From Catenaria anguillulae PL171 (Eukaryota; Blastocladiomycota; Blastocladiomycetes; Blastocladiales; Catenariaceae), in NCBI GenBank assembly GCA_002102555.1, contig MCFL01000002.1, forward strand, positions 186,001 through 250,000: DNA of 64,000 nt. Reading direction: 5' to 3'. The position numbers were made by a program, and so were the translations under genes. A model generated the notes under the pieces. It ran no database searches. It was given only the letters and a program-made list of their open reading frames with translations, and was not told the DNA's origin. This document shows positions 30,701 to 42,625 of this stretch, piece by piece (positions within the stretch are counted from its first letter, which is position 1; every line of letters begins with the position of its first letter).

Positions 30701-33700
30701 TCCGGGCACCACAGAAGCCATGGAGCGAGCAGCGCCAAGTTCGGTTTGAGCACGAGCGAGTTCGGCGCGTAAGCGAGCCACTTCGGATTGGTCCACCTGC
30801 TGCTGTTGCGGTTGTTGCTGAGCCAGAGCTGACCCAAGGGACAATGCTGAGCCGAGCGACCGGGCCGAAACGGACGTCGCTTCGGATGCCACCGAGGCAA
30901 TGGACGCCACGGACGCAATGCTGGGCCGCCGCAAACTGGTGACCTGGGCACGAGAGAGATCCAACTCTTGCCGCAATGCCGCATTCTCTTGCGTGAGGTC
31001 GTCCACGCGGTGCTGCAACGCGAGCTCTGGAACAAACGACACAGACCGCTTGCGCAGTTCTGCAGTGGAGCCGTGAGGTGATCCAACGTCGGACGGTGTA
31101 GAAGAGCCACGACGCAAGGCGGGCTTGAGGGCAAATTTGGCCGTCTTGAGCTCGACAACACGCATGTGCTTGTACTCATAATCGGCAGTTGCCGCAATTC
31201 TTGTCCGCATGGCCTCGATTTCTTGATACGTTGGCAGCTGTTGCAACTTTGCGCGCAGGTACTCGTAGTCGACCTGGGATGCAATGATGCGGCGCATATC
31301 CTCAATCTCCTGCTTGGTCGGCAACTCGGCAAGTTGAGCACGCAAGTAGTCGTAGTCGGCTTGGGAAGCAATCGTGACGCGCATTTGCTCGACCTCTTGA
31401 ATCGTGGGAAGCATCGCCACTTGCGAGCGCAAGTATTCGTAATCGGCTTGAGAAGCGACAGTGCGGCGAAGCTGTTCGACCTCGGAAGCCAACGGCTGAA
31501 GCTGCAGGAGCTGGGACCGCAGATACTCGTAATCAACAGTCTCTGCTGCCCGACGACGCAGAGTTTCCAACTCGTCATGCGCATCAAATTCAATAGACCG
31601 TGAAGCAGCGCGAGGGTCTATGACACCAACCTTGTCGGCCAAACGGCGAGCAATGACCTCAGAACGTGTTGGCACATTGGCCAATTCAGAGTCGACGAGC
31701 ACAACGGCGGGCTCCGACCTTGACACTGCACGACTTGACGTAACTGAGGTGGAGCGAGACATGCTGCGTGAGCGCGGCGTGGACGAATGGGCCATGTCTG
31801 AGTGATCGCCAGCAGCGAGACGATTGGCGACAATCTCTGTGCGTGTGAGGGGCACGGACGATTCTTGAAGAGACATTTGCGAAGCAACGGTTCGGCGCAA
31901 CTGTTCAACCTCGGATACCAGCGGCTTGAGTTGTTGTAGCTGAGACTGGAGATGCTCGTAATCGGCCGTCTCTGCGACCCGGCGACGCAACGATTCCAAC
32001 TCGGCATGTCCGTCAGAGTCAATGGACCGTGAAACACCACGGGGTTCGGCGATGGTAACCTTGTCGGCCAACCTGCGCGCAATGACTTCGGAACGCGTCG
32101 GTACGTTGGCAAGCTCAGAGTCGACAAGGACAACGGCAGGTTGTGACCTAGACACTGCGCGACTCGACGAAGCGGAGGCGGAACGAGACATGCTGCGTGA
32201 GCGAGAAGCCGATGAATGGACAACCCCCGATTGGTGGTCACCGGCAGCAAGGCGGTTGGCCACGATTTCTGTGCGTGAGAGAGGCACAGACGATCCTTGA
32301 AGTGCCATGAGTTGGGCGTGCTTGTGCTCGTAATCTGCGGTTGCTGCAGCATGCTGGCGCAGCTTTTCCAGCTCTTGATCCATGCCTTCGAGCTGCAACA
32401 GCCTTTGGCACAAATAAGGGTAATCGGCCATGGATGCGAGCTGATTTTGAAGCTGGTCAATTTGAGAAAGCAAAGCTTGAGGCGGGCCGGCAAGCACTTG
32501 GCCATGCAGATACTCGTAATTGGCTTGGGCAGCAATCCTTGTCTGCATCTCTTCGATGGCACCCTTGGATGGCATGTCTGCAAGTTGGTTCCGCAAGTAC
32601 TCGTAGTCGACCATCCCGGCAATCACGTTGCGCATCTGTTCGACTTGCTGCTTGGTCGGAAGCTCGGCGAGGGTTGCAACGAGGTAAGAATAATCGGCTT
32701 GCGACGCGAGCTGAGTCCGCATAGCATCGATTTCTGCCTTGGAAGGCAAATCGGCAAGCTGTGCGCGAAGGTATTCATAATCGGCTTGCGCCGCAACCGT
32801 GCGACGCAACTGCTCGACCTCGGACGCCAACGGCTCGAGCTCGATCAAGCGCGCGTGCTTATGTTCGTAATCCACGGTCGCGGCCACGCGCGCGCGAAGC
32901 GTCTCAATGTCATCCATGGAGGCATTCCCGCTGCCGAGCATGTTGGACCGGGCGAGGGAGACGCGACTGATGGACCGGGAACGTGGTTGAGATGCCACAG
33001 AAATGGGGCGCGATCGAGACCGCGGGACGTGATCACCGGCGCTGGACGGAAGCGCACGTTGCGACGAAGTGAGCGGTTTGGGATCCATCGCCAGCTCGGC
33101 TTCTGCCGGAACAAGTTCAATGAATGACAGTGGATGACCCATCATGGCACACTCCAACTCCATCAAGCGCATCCGCAAATAGTCGTAATCCGCCATACCC
33201 GCAACAGCATTCCGCAACTGCTCCACCTCCGTGTCTAACCCCTCAAGCTTTGACAGGCGCGACCGCAGATACTCATAGTCGGACATGCTCGCAATCGTGT
33301 TGCGCATTTGCTCGACTTCTTGAATCGTCGGCAACTCGGCAAGCTTTCCACGCAAATACTCGTAATCGGCCATGCTCGCCGCTGCCGTGCGCATGGCCTC
33401 GATTTCTTGCCGTGTCGGCAACTGGGCCAACTGCTGAATCAAGTACTCATGGTCGGCCATCCCCGCAATCGTGTTGCGCATCTGCTCCACCTCTTGACGC
33501 GTGGGCAACGAGGCGACTTGGAACGCAAGTACTCATAATCGGCTTGCGACGCCAGCACTGTGCGCATTGAATCGACCTCTTGCTTGATGGTGCCTCGGCC
33601 AACTGCTTGATCAAGTATTCGTGGTCCACCATGCCCGCTAAGGCCGAGCGCATGGCATCAACCTCGGCCTTGGTCGGTAGTTCCGCGAGCTGTGCGCGCA

Positions 33701-36700
33701 GATATGTGTAATCCGCTTGCGACGCAATGGTGGACCGCATGGCCTCAATTTCTTGCTTGGTGGGCATGTCGGCAAGCTGAGAGCGCAAGTAATCAATGTC
33801 GGCCGTGGCAGCCAGCTGGTTGAGGACGCTGTCGAGCTGCTGGCGAAGGAGCCGGTTTTCAGACAGCAGCTTGGACACATCCGGGTCGTCGCCGAGAGCC
33901 TCATCGCCAATGGCGCGCGAGCTTTGCGTAAGCGTTGCACGCTCAACATCGTCGAGGGCGTCCTTGAGCTGGCGAACCGAGGAGCCAAACGCATCTCGAG
34001 AGCGGTTGAGATTGTCGATTTGCTGTCCGAGCTGGGTTTCGGGAACCGACCTCGAACGTGAGCGGGCCGCTTCGTTTTCTGCTGCGGCCGGGGCAATTGA
34101 ACGCGACAAGTCGGGCTGACTGTTCTTGCGAAGACCGGCACCGAGCATGCTTGGGTTGAAAACGATCCCAGACGATGTCGCCGACGTAGATCCACCAGCA
34201 GTCAACGGAGCAACGGGGGCGAATGAGGACACGGCGGGAGGTGGCTGGCTGCGCAGCTGGTTGATCTCGCGCTCCAGGTCTTGAATGCGTGCTTGTGACT
34301 TGGCCAATTCAGTCACCAGCTCGGACGTGGACACCGAAGACTGAGACTGTTGCTGACCGCCCGACATGGCGGCTGACCTCGCCCGCTGCAACTCCTTGTT
34401 CATCCTGGCAATTTCTGCCTCGCGATCAGCAACCACCTGGCGCTCCCGTTGCAGCTCTGCTGTGAGCCGCTCGACCACTTGGGCATCGGCTCCGCCAACT
34501 TGCCCATTGTTTGCCAACTTGGCCGTCAACTCCTCCACCTCGGCGCCGCGCGTCATGGACTGCGTCTTGTACTCGCGAACCATTTTTGCCAGCCGCTGAA
34601 TCTTTGCGAAATCGTCCGTGTGCTGTTTCTCGAGCGTCTGCTTTTCTTGCTCGAGCGCCTGCAGCTTGGCCGTGAGTTTCTCGACCAGTGTCGACTTTTT
34701 CTTGACGGCCGCGCCAAACTCGGCCAAGGTGGCCGCATCCGTGGCCACTTGCTGATTTAGGGACGTAATTTCCTCGCGCGCGGCTTCGAGTTGCTCACGC
34801 GTTTGCTCGAGATCCTTTGCGAGGTCTCCCGGGTTGGTCGACGTCAAGTTGGCGATTGCCGCCGCCGTGGCTGGGCCCATGGCCCGCGACGAAGAACCGC
34901 CAGAGCCAGAGCTGAGCTTGGCGCGGAGGTCATCGACCTCGGTTTGGAGCTTGGTCACCAACAAGGTCTTTTTCCGCAGCGCATCCGCCAGGTTTGCCAC
35001 TGCGTCGTCCTTGCCGTTGCTGACGGATTGCCGGTTGGATACAATCGATTGGCGACCCGCCGCCGGCACGCTCGACTGGCGCATGCGCGAGTTTGGACTC
35101 GGTGTGGTGATGTTTGGCTCGGATCCTTGGCGGCGGCGAGGCGGTGTCGTGTTGTTCATTTCAACCAAGTCCGGCTCGGGTGCACTGGATGCAGCCACAG
35201 ACTTGCGGCTAGGCATCATGGACTGGCGAACGCGGCCGGCGGACGTGCTCCGCTGCAACGTGCTGGGAGGCGAGGTGGCGTCGACAGCGCGTTCGAGCTC
35301 TTCTTTGAGTTTGTTGATGAGCGCCGTCTTCTTCTTGATAGAGCTCTTGGCCTCGGCGAGCTGCGACTCCAGGTCGGCCACTTGGGCTTGCACGTCTGTC
35401 GAGGCCACGTTGGCCGTGGACGTGACTGGTGCAGTCGACCCTTCTAATTCACGCACGCGGACTTCCCACTTGCTTGCCAACGCGCGTGCCGCCTCGGCTT
35501 GTCTCGACAAAGTCTCGACCTTTTCTTCGGCTGCAGCCAGCTTGGCATTCAATCCCTCATCCACCTGCGGCGGCTGCGACTGCTGCGAAGAAAGAGCCGA
35601 CCCAAGCGCGGGCAAGCCGCTGAGCGGCCCCTGACCATTCTTCTTTGCAGCCTCCACTTGTGTGGCCAACACAGTGATCCTCTCCCGATAATCCTCGACT
35701 GTATCCCGTGCCCTCTCGAGCAGCGCATCCTTCTCGGCAACTACGGCTTGCAACTGCCCAACGGCCGTCTCGAGGTTTCCAATGCGCTCCTGGTACTGCG
35801 CCACGCCGGCAATCACGCTGTTTGCCTGCCGCAACTCCACAATCTGGTTGGACAAGTCCTCGTTCTGTTGAGCCACCACCTCCATTTCCTTGTGAACTTG
35901 CTGCAGCATGAGCTCGTACTCGCCCTTTTGCTGCTCTGCAAACTTTGCGATTTGAGTCACATTGGACTGGGCTTGTGCAAGCTGCGCGCGGGTCGATGAA
36001 AGTTCCGTGTCGCGCTCCTGCAGCAGCTGGTTGAGCGCCGACGTGTTCTTTGCGGGCGGGCGCGGAATCGAGGCGGCCAATGCGTTGGTCATTTCACGGC
36101 GCTGTTCTTCAAGCAGCGCAGCCTACAACATTGTAAAGCAACGAGTTAGTGATGGCCCAACACGAAAGCCCCCTTTCACGACGCATGTACCTGGCTCTTC
36201 AACTGCGTCGTCAACTCCCGTTCACTGTTCTCGAGCTCAACGACCCGCGGCCGCAGTTTGCCCACCTCGGCCTCCAATTCTTGGACCCTATCCCGCTGCC
36301 CCTCTGCCCTGCGCTGCATGTCCGACACGCGCATCTCCAATTGCAACTTTGCGTCCTTAAGCCCTGCGACTTGCTTTGACGTCTCGATCAGCTCGCGCTC
36401 GAGGCGCTCGTGCGATTGCTGGACGCTGGCGAGCTCCTGTGCGCGTTGCTGCTCGCGCTTTTGCAGCGCGTCATACTCGAGCGCTTTTTGCACGGCCTCG
36501 TCGGTGGGCATGAGCTGGACCGTCGGATGGGCAGATGTGCGGAAGGCCGATCGACGCACGGGTTTGCCGGCGTTGACCTCGCGCAGAAGATCAATGATGG
36601 TCGTGTCGCGAGGACGTTTTGGTGTGCCGTGTGGGATGCGCAGCGATTCCTTTTCGCCGGATGTCTGTTTGCATGATGTTCACGGAGTGCATGTCAGTTA

Positions 36701-38202
36701 AGCAACAACGAGGCGGGAAATCCACCAGACATGGAAGCAAGTAAACATACCACAAACAACAATGAGACAAGCGTCTCGATCGTTCTCTCGACTCCTTTTG
36801 CTTCCTCTCTAGCCTGGTCTCCACTCCGCATCCCTTGCATTTTGGCCAAATGCACGGCTGTCTTGACACACTCGGCAACCGCATACTCGAGGTCCATGAT
36901 GGCGCCCTCGAGCTTCCAAACATGATCCGTGACGGACGCATCCAATGTGCGTGGGTCGACTGCGGGCGCAGTGGGTGCAAACAGGCCCGAGACTTGCGAG
37001 ACGAGGCCCATAAATGACAAATTGGAGAGCATGGGAAGGTATGGGTCGAGAGGGGTTGTTCCCGAACGGGAAGTCGCAGTGTCGTTGGTCGGGGGGTCGA
37101 GGCGAAAGGCAGTGCCGAGATCGGGTTCGGGTAGAGCAAAAGACTACGCATCACACACGAGATTGCAAGGTTTAGTTTCTGTGTGCCTCTCCAGCAAGCA
37201 TCAGCTTGGAAAGCTCGTATACCTTTTGACTCTCGAGTGCCTGATTTCTTGCCGTCAACTCGGCCACCTGCGCCTTCAAGGCTTCCACTTCCCTGCCTCG
37301 CGCACCCATTCCGCGCTCCAAACTGGCACTGGGCGAACCGGCCATCCTTGGCGAATTGCTCATGAGCACATTGGGCGCCGACCCCTTGCGCGCTCCCCGC
37401 TCTGGTGGATACGTCGGCGACATGAGTGGCTGACCCTGGCCCGAACTGATGTTTGGCTGCGACCGCGACGCGGTGTTGCTCCTGCCCAAGCTCGCCATGG
37501 TCCGCTGTGGCGGCGATCCGGGCTGTTGCCGCTGCAGACTGGCCATTGTTCTTGGTGGCGGCGACCCTGGCGTCGCACTTCTGCCGAGCGACCGCTGCGT
37601 GTACGGTGTGAGCGGCGGAGACGCCACGGGCACACTTGCTGATGTCATGACCGGATTGTTGAATGACGCGAGTCCGCGTGGTGGCGGGGCGACACTGTCA
37701 CCGGCCATTGGTGGATTGCCTGCCGCGACAGAAGCGGCTTGGTCGAGGTATTGACGCTGCAAGGCGTCGCGCGCTTGTTGTTGGCGCTGCATGAACGTGT
37801 CGAGCTGGGTGGCAATGACTTTGATGTTTTGCTGAGCGAAATCGAGCTGTCGCTGAGCCGTTCGTTTGTCGGAATTGGAGGCGGCACGGGCGAGTAGGGC
37901 GCGGGCGGAGTCGCGAACGGACGATTCGTAGGCGAGTTTGCGTTCGTAATCTGATATTTACCAGGCGTTGCGATGAGGGGATCGCAAGAACAATACTGAG
38001 CATAGATCTCGTACTGGAAACACATACCACGGATGAGCGATTCGAGCGTTTGAATGTCTGTGGCAATGGTTTGCACGGGATCCACGGTCGATTGCGAGGA
38101 CTGAAGTGAGGCGTGGGATTGGCGAGGCGGGTGCTCCTCGGGGTGCGACTTTGACGGGGGCGACGGATAGGGATACGGGTTGGGAGACGACATGAAATTC
38201 AA
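27782..38202 (-). CDS. Giant HR1 / coiled-coil protein with about thirty 29-residue repeats
   Basis: Five exons, 38028-38202, 37223-37950, 36751-37143, 36191-36664 and 27782-36122, with clean GT-AG borders. With one base restored at each of two breaks (about 33530 and 33592) they sum to about 3370 residues exactly in frame. The N-terminal ~60-130 (ESLIRDYERKLAYES...ARALLARA) resembles an HR1/REM-1 Rho-binding antiparallel coil. A Ser/Pro/Gly-rich linker and a long heptad coiled coil (about residues 430-1150) follow. About 33 units of the type ADYEYLRxQLAELPTKQEVEQMRxxIASQ follow, each 29 residues (four heptads plus one) and set in blocks separated by Ser/Arg-rich linkers. The C-terminus is ordinary coiled coil ending LAQYQ. 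A 29-residue period is known from SF-assemblin, so a striated or cytoskeletal fibre protein is a plausible role. No orthologue recognised. Confidence 0.8.
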
Positions 38203-39236
38203 GTCAAGTCTTCATGTGGAGTAGAGCAAGACTGCAGTGCTGGCGGCGTGCAAGCGAGCGAAGCGCGATCGATCCAGGGCGTGCGAGTGTCTCGGTACCA
38301 GCCCGAGGTCGTTGGCGTCGGCTTGACGACGAAAGGGATATGGACAAAGAAAGCGAGGGATCCAACAAGTGCCAATGATTTGGCAATTGGTAATGGTATA
38401 TTGGTACAAACGTGGGTTTAAGCACTGCTGGGTCGGCGCAGTTGGGGGTTGCTGAATCGGATGAGCGTCACTCGAGTCGAGAGAGGCGGAGCGGCAGTCC
38501 GCGTTGACGTTGTGAGTTTGAAGAGGCTGCGAGCGAGCGTCTGGCAGTGTGAAGTGACGCTTGTGTTCCGTCTAGTGTATTCATAGGGTGCTCTAAAAGG
38601 TGGCATTCATGACTGAGCCGCTCGGGCGATATTCATGACGGCCCTGGTAGCGGCTTGACAGCCAATGCATTCATGAATCGTACCAGAACGCGCCGGCTTG
38701 TTCGCAGCCACTGCCGAGCAATCCAGAACCACGTTCTCGAAGCCAAGAAGACAGTCCCTGAATTGATGTGAAAATGATTTGTATTACTTACATTGCGCAA
38801 CAACAGCAGCCACAGCTGGCACTATTCATCTTCTGCCCTCGGCCTGAACTTGATCTTGACCCTCCTTTGGCGACGCTGTCATGCGATATACCCCTTCTGG
38901 GCTGGTCCCTTGGTCACACTTTCCGACGTAAGCTCTGTCACAGCTCCATGTCGCAAACTCCGTCGTGGCCAACTCAGCTGTGCTTACCAAACACAGATGG
39001 CATGAATACGAGCGGCGGGATCACCTTGTTCGATGAGCGGTCGGCCCTGTGGCGGGAGCAGCCATTGTCGAATTGGTGGGCATCGAGTCGGTTAGGTCCT
39101 TTGTGTAGGTGGTAACGGATTCCCGCGAGAGCGGATCCTATTCATTCGGTTGCTGTTGGGCCCCACAGGCTGGGCGATACTTGGATTGCTTGCTGTAGGT
39201 ATTGTGGACACAGAAAACCTGGGAAGTATCTGGAAT
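38203..39236. other. Intergenic upstream of the giant gene
   Basis: About 1.03 kb containing the promoter side of the giant gene and otherwise short open frames only. No RNA gene or repeat recognised. Confidence 0.35.
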
Positions 39237-39848
39237 CTACAAGCTCAAAAAACGAGGCAAAGTGAATGGCAAAACGAGTAGAACTGCGTATAATTGGCAT
39301 GAATACCCTCTGGCCCGTGCTGACTCTGATAACTCGGCCATCATGATCCGCCAACGGTAACTCGCCATCCTCGGTCGCCTGATGACCCGTTGATGAATAC
39401 GGGACAATGCACCCTGAGCGTCTGTCTCATTGATGACATGTGTCAACAGCGACACCTCAGCAACCAACCAAACACACTCACCTGCACCGAGTTGGCTTAC
39501 CTTGGGCATTGCAGCAATCAAATCCCGGTACAGCTTCTCCCTGACTTCGGGATGCCTGCGCATCTCATACAAGGCATGGTGATGATGCTTGACAGGCAGA
39601 TTGTCGAGTGATGACCGCGCAGGTCGTACGCGGTGTGTATACGTGCATCTTGAGGTGGGTGTTGAGGGCGACAAAGTCGACGGCAATGGCGGTGTGGCTA
39701 ATGGCGTTGAGTGTGGCTGCCTGTGCATAGTGGACGCCGACGACGAGCTGTATGGGAGCAGGTTTTCCAAGCCCCAGGTTGAACACGGGCCAGTCCCTCT
39801 TACACCCAGAGTGAAGAGCACGAGCAAGATCTCACTGCAAGTCTGCAA
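39237..39848 (-). pseudogene. P450-like gene fragment
   Basis: One block, ALYEMRRHPEVREKLYRDL followed by IAAMPK, looks like the helix J region of a P450 and is followed directly by a canonical donor GTAAGC. Upstream text in an alternating frame (RGTGPVFNLGLGKPAPIQLV, then AIAVDFVALNTHLKMHVYT) appears to belong to the same gene, with a one-base break near 39780. No I-helix AGxDTT, ExxR or haem loop could be found, and the opposite-strand gene begins right beside it, so this is best read as a remnant. Assignment to P450 rests on one motif only. Confidence 0.3.
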
Positions 39849-39892
39849 CTCTCGTCACTTGCAACTGTCCCTTGCTGCACATCGTATACGTT

Positions 39893-42037
39893 ATGAACAA
39901 CATACGACCTGGCAAAGCAGCAACACTATGCACAGCCCAAGCACCGTATTGCGCGATTTCGACCATGAGGGCCACCAGCTCGCCCACCCGACCCGATCCC
40001 ACCAGCCTTGCCACCATCAAGAGCAAGCTGCACCAACTCTTGGCTGCCTTGCACCTGTACGCGGCCGAGACACTGCACCATCAGCCAATAATGCCCCTGG
40101 CTGCCGCCCATGGTGCTGCCGACGAGCCCAATGTGATGACGGCCATTCATGCCGTCAACGCGTTTTTGAGCTCAACCAAGACTGAGGCCAGCGCCGATTC
40201 TCTTTTGGCTTGGATCGATTCGCAGCAGGTGGACGTTGGTCAGGATATGGACCACGTTGTCCGGCGATTGGCCCAGCTGCACGCAACGGACCAGACCGTT
40301 GAAGGACTTCTCGCCGACGGTGACTTGCCGGGTGCTGCTGCCAGTGCCGGTGACGGAAAGCGCCACCGTTTCAGCAGCATCGACGGTGCCAGTCGGGTAT
40401 CCTTGTCTCCCGAACCGTCATTGGGCCGTCGAAAGAAGGCCAGGACTGTGGCAAGTGATAGCGAGAATGATGGGAGCGACTCAGGGTCGGGTAACATGAT
40501 TGTTAGTCGTGTATGTACTTGCTTTCCCAAAGTCTCATGGGACTTGACTGACCTTCGCACCAAACATGTTACAGGCTCCAACGCCTTTCGAATCTGCTGC
40601 AACGGCCGGCAACTCTCGCCACCCGCTTCGCCATCTCGCCTTACGACTCGGATAGTGTGCCCACTCATCGCATCTCTGCCTGTAGTACTGGCAGCAGCGC
40701 AGTCGGAAATCGATCCTCGCGCCGAGCCACTCGCTCTCCCAGCCCAGCTGTTTACGCGAATCACCAACCGAGTGAACCACATTCGCCCACGCTATCTCGC
40801 AGGCCGCCTCCAGCTACACTCACCTCGCACTCTCACTGTTCTATCGCAATTGCTGATTCCACCGCGCACGCTTTCGGCACAGCTTCAAGCCGCATACTCG
40901 TCGCTCGCCCTCTCCAGCAAATCAACGCGAGCCATTTTGCATCACTTGCTCCCACACGGGTGTGGCGTGCATCCTGTGGCTCACGCCGAGTTATATTCGG
41001 CCATGTTTCCTGCACTGAACCCGAAAATATCGGATGCAATCGAGTGTGCATGTGTGCGGCCTGTGTTTTTGGCTGAGCGGACGGCGGATCGCGGCGTACG
41101 ACCGGATTTGTGGCAGGCCTTGGTTTCGCAGGTGGATGTTGAGGAACGAGCGAGGTTGCAGTCTGCGCGAGGGATCGAGTTGGGGCTCGTGATTGGAGTC
41201 GAGTGCGAGGGATTGGAGGAGCCGAGTCAAGGATCACGGATGCCCAAACACCAGGCGCGAAAGTACACGTTGAGGGAACGGGTGGTGTTGATGGAGCAAG
41301 GTAGCATGAGGCGGCAGGTGCAGGATCAAGATGATGTGGGCGAGGGCGGACAAGTTGAGGAAACGACGCTAGCCGTGGGCGAACGCAACTTGGATCCGGT
41401 TGTGCGCACGCTCAGCCCTTTGCCGCCGGCTCCAGCACGCACCACGGACGATCCTCCGGCCTTGCCATCGTCCCTGCTCGGCTCGCTCACGAGCAACCGT
41501 GACCGACGCGGGCTCCGCTACGTCGACGGCAATTTGCAGCTTGGCACCGTTGGCAGCACGACCGCATTTGCCAGTACTGTTCTCGCCAACCAACTCATTC
41601 CACCGCGAGATATCTCGCCACAAATGCTCGCGAGCTATACGCAGAAAATCCAGCCGTACTTTCTGTCCACATCGAGCCTCGCCTACCGACTCTTTTCATT
41701 CGCCCTCGAGCGCGGACCCGCCCAGCCGTTCACGCACCTCGATGCAGTCTCGGCCATGCCGCACCAAGTCCACAAGTCGGTCATGTACACGGCGCTGAAA
41801 AAAGCCGTTATTCGACCCGTGTTTGTTGCGCACGAGCTGGGCCAGCGCCACGGTAATGAGCAGGTTTGGGATCACTTGACTGCACGAATGGGCGGGTTTG
41901 TGCCGGCCAATGCAAGGTTGGTGGTGGTACTTGGGTTGGAGATTGTTGGTTTAGAGGATCCCAGGGCTGGAGGTCGAGTACCCAAGCCGGCAGAGAGGGT
42001 GTATGTTGTGCGCGAGCGATATGCGTTGGTCGTGTGA
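39893..42037 (+). CDS. Unknown protein with a duplicated ~180-residue domain
   Basis: An open frame of 714 residues from the first ATG; a later ATG at 39965 (MRATSSPTRPDP) is an alternative start. The N-terminal ~170 residues are helical and end in an acidic, Ser-rich tract (SDSENDGSDSGSGN) after a basic RRKKAR, as in nuclear proteins. Two copies of one domain follow, about residues 295-460 and 520-714. Shared landmarks are RYxxGxLQL, LIPPRxxS, AVIRPVFVAHE against ACVRPVFLAER, LGLVIGVECEGLEEP against LVVVLGLEIVGLEDP, RxPKxxxRxYxxRER. GTATGT (40511) and TTACAG (40574) suggest an intron, but removing it closes the frame unless a base is missing. No known domain recognised. Confidence 0.65.
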   Translation: MNNIRPGKAATLCTAQAPYCAISTMRATSSPTRPDPTSLATIKSKLHQLLAALHLYAAETLHHQPIMPLAAAHGAADEPNVMTAIHAVNAFLSSTKTEASADSLLAWIDSQQVDVGQDMDHVVRRLAQLHATDQTVEGLLADGDLPGAAASAGDGKRHRFSSIDGASRVSLSPEPSLGRRKKARTVASDSENDGSDSGSGNMIVSRVCTCFPKVSWDLTDLRTKHVTGSNAFRICCNGRQLSPPASPSRLTTRIVCPLIASLPVVLAAAQSEIDPRAEPLALPAQLFTRITNRVNHIRPRYLAGRLQLHSPRTLTVLSQLLIPPRTLSAQLQAAYSSLALSSKSTRAILHHLLPHGCGVHPVAHAELYSAMFPALNPKISDAIECACVRPVFLAERTADRGVRPDLWQALVSQVDVEERARLQSARGIELGLVIGVECEGLEEPSQGSRMPKHQARKYTLRERVVLMEQGSMRRQVQDQDDVGEGGQVEETTLAVGERNLDPVVRTLSPLPPAPARTTDDPPALPSSLLGSLTSNRDRRGLRYVDGNLQLGTVGSTTAFASTVLANQLIPPRDISPQMLASYTQKIQPYFLSTSSLAYRLFSFALERGPAQPFTHLDAVSAMPHQVHKSVMYTALKKAVIRPVFVAHELGQRHGNEQVWDHLTARMGGFVPANARLVVVLGLEIVGLEDPRAGGRVPKPAERVYVVRERYALVV

Positions 42038-42625
42038 TTGAATACAAGGTACGAGAATCGCGATACCGAGATTGTCGCTGTCTGACTTTTCTTGCCCGTT
42101 ATCTCCGTGCTTTAGGACTGGTCATTGAGGTTGCACATATGTCCTGAGCGCTTGCTTACGGTTCACATGCGATCTGAAACTGAGACATCGCCGCCCAACG
42201 CAACGCCAGCGGCAAACCGTTTCCGAAACGCGAACCTTGCCCGCACGCATGCACATGCGGACATGAAACGCTCTCTCACTCTTTTGTTGCTGTCAATGCC
42301 AACGAGGAACATGCATGTGAGCCGATCACGCAGGCTAGGAATGTGCGTGACCTTTGCCCACATGATTGCGAAACTTGCACACAACATGCTGGCGCGTCTC
42401 ACCTGACGTCGCGCTGTTAGCCTTCACCATGATTACCCACCTGAGGTTGCAGCTAGCGATTGACCGTCCTCCACGTTCGCCTACAGCGATGGCCAGGCCT
42501 TCAAATAGCTTGAAGTGACCCTGTCTCCTCGTTCCCGTCATGATCCCTCATTCCATTTTCTCCACCCTCTGTAACCGTAACAATCAGCCGACTCCATCAA
42601 CATAGACGAGCTTACACGCATCACC
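42038..42625. other. Intergenic
   Basis: 588 nt containing the promoter side of protease copy A. No RNA gene or other feature seen. Confidence 0.3.

Noticed and set aside
33447-33600. Two separate genes (1908- and 881-residue frames) for the coiled-coil region
   Set aside because: The 29-residue units continue in order across the overlap once two single bases are allowed for, and all five exons then sum to an exact frame, so one gene is the better model.
27782-38202. CRISPR-like or satellite array, suggested by the regular 87-nt periodicity
   Set aside because: The period is three times 29 codons, lies in one reading frame and varies mostly at synonymous or conservative positions, so it is a protein repeat.
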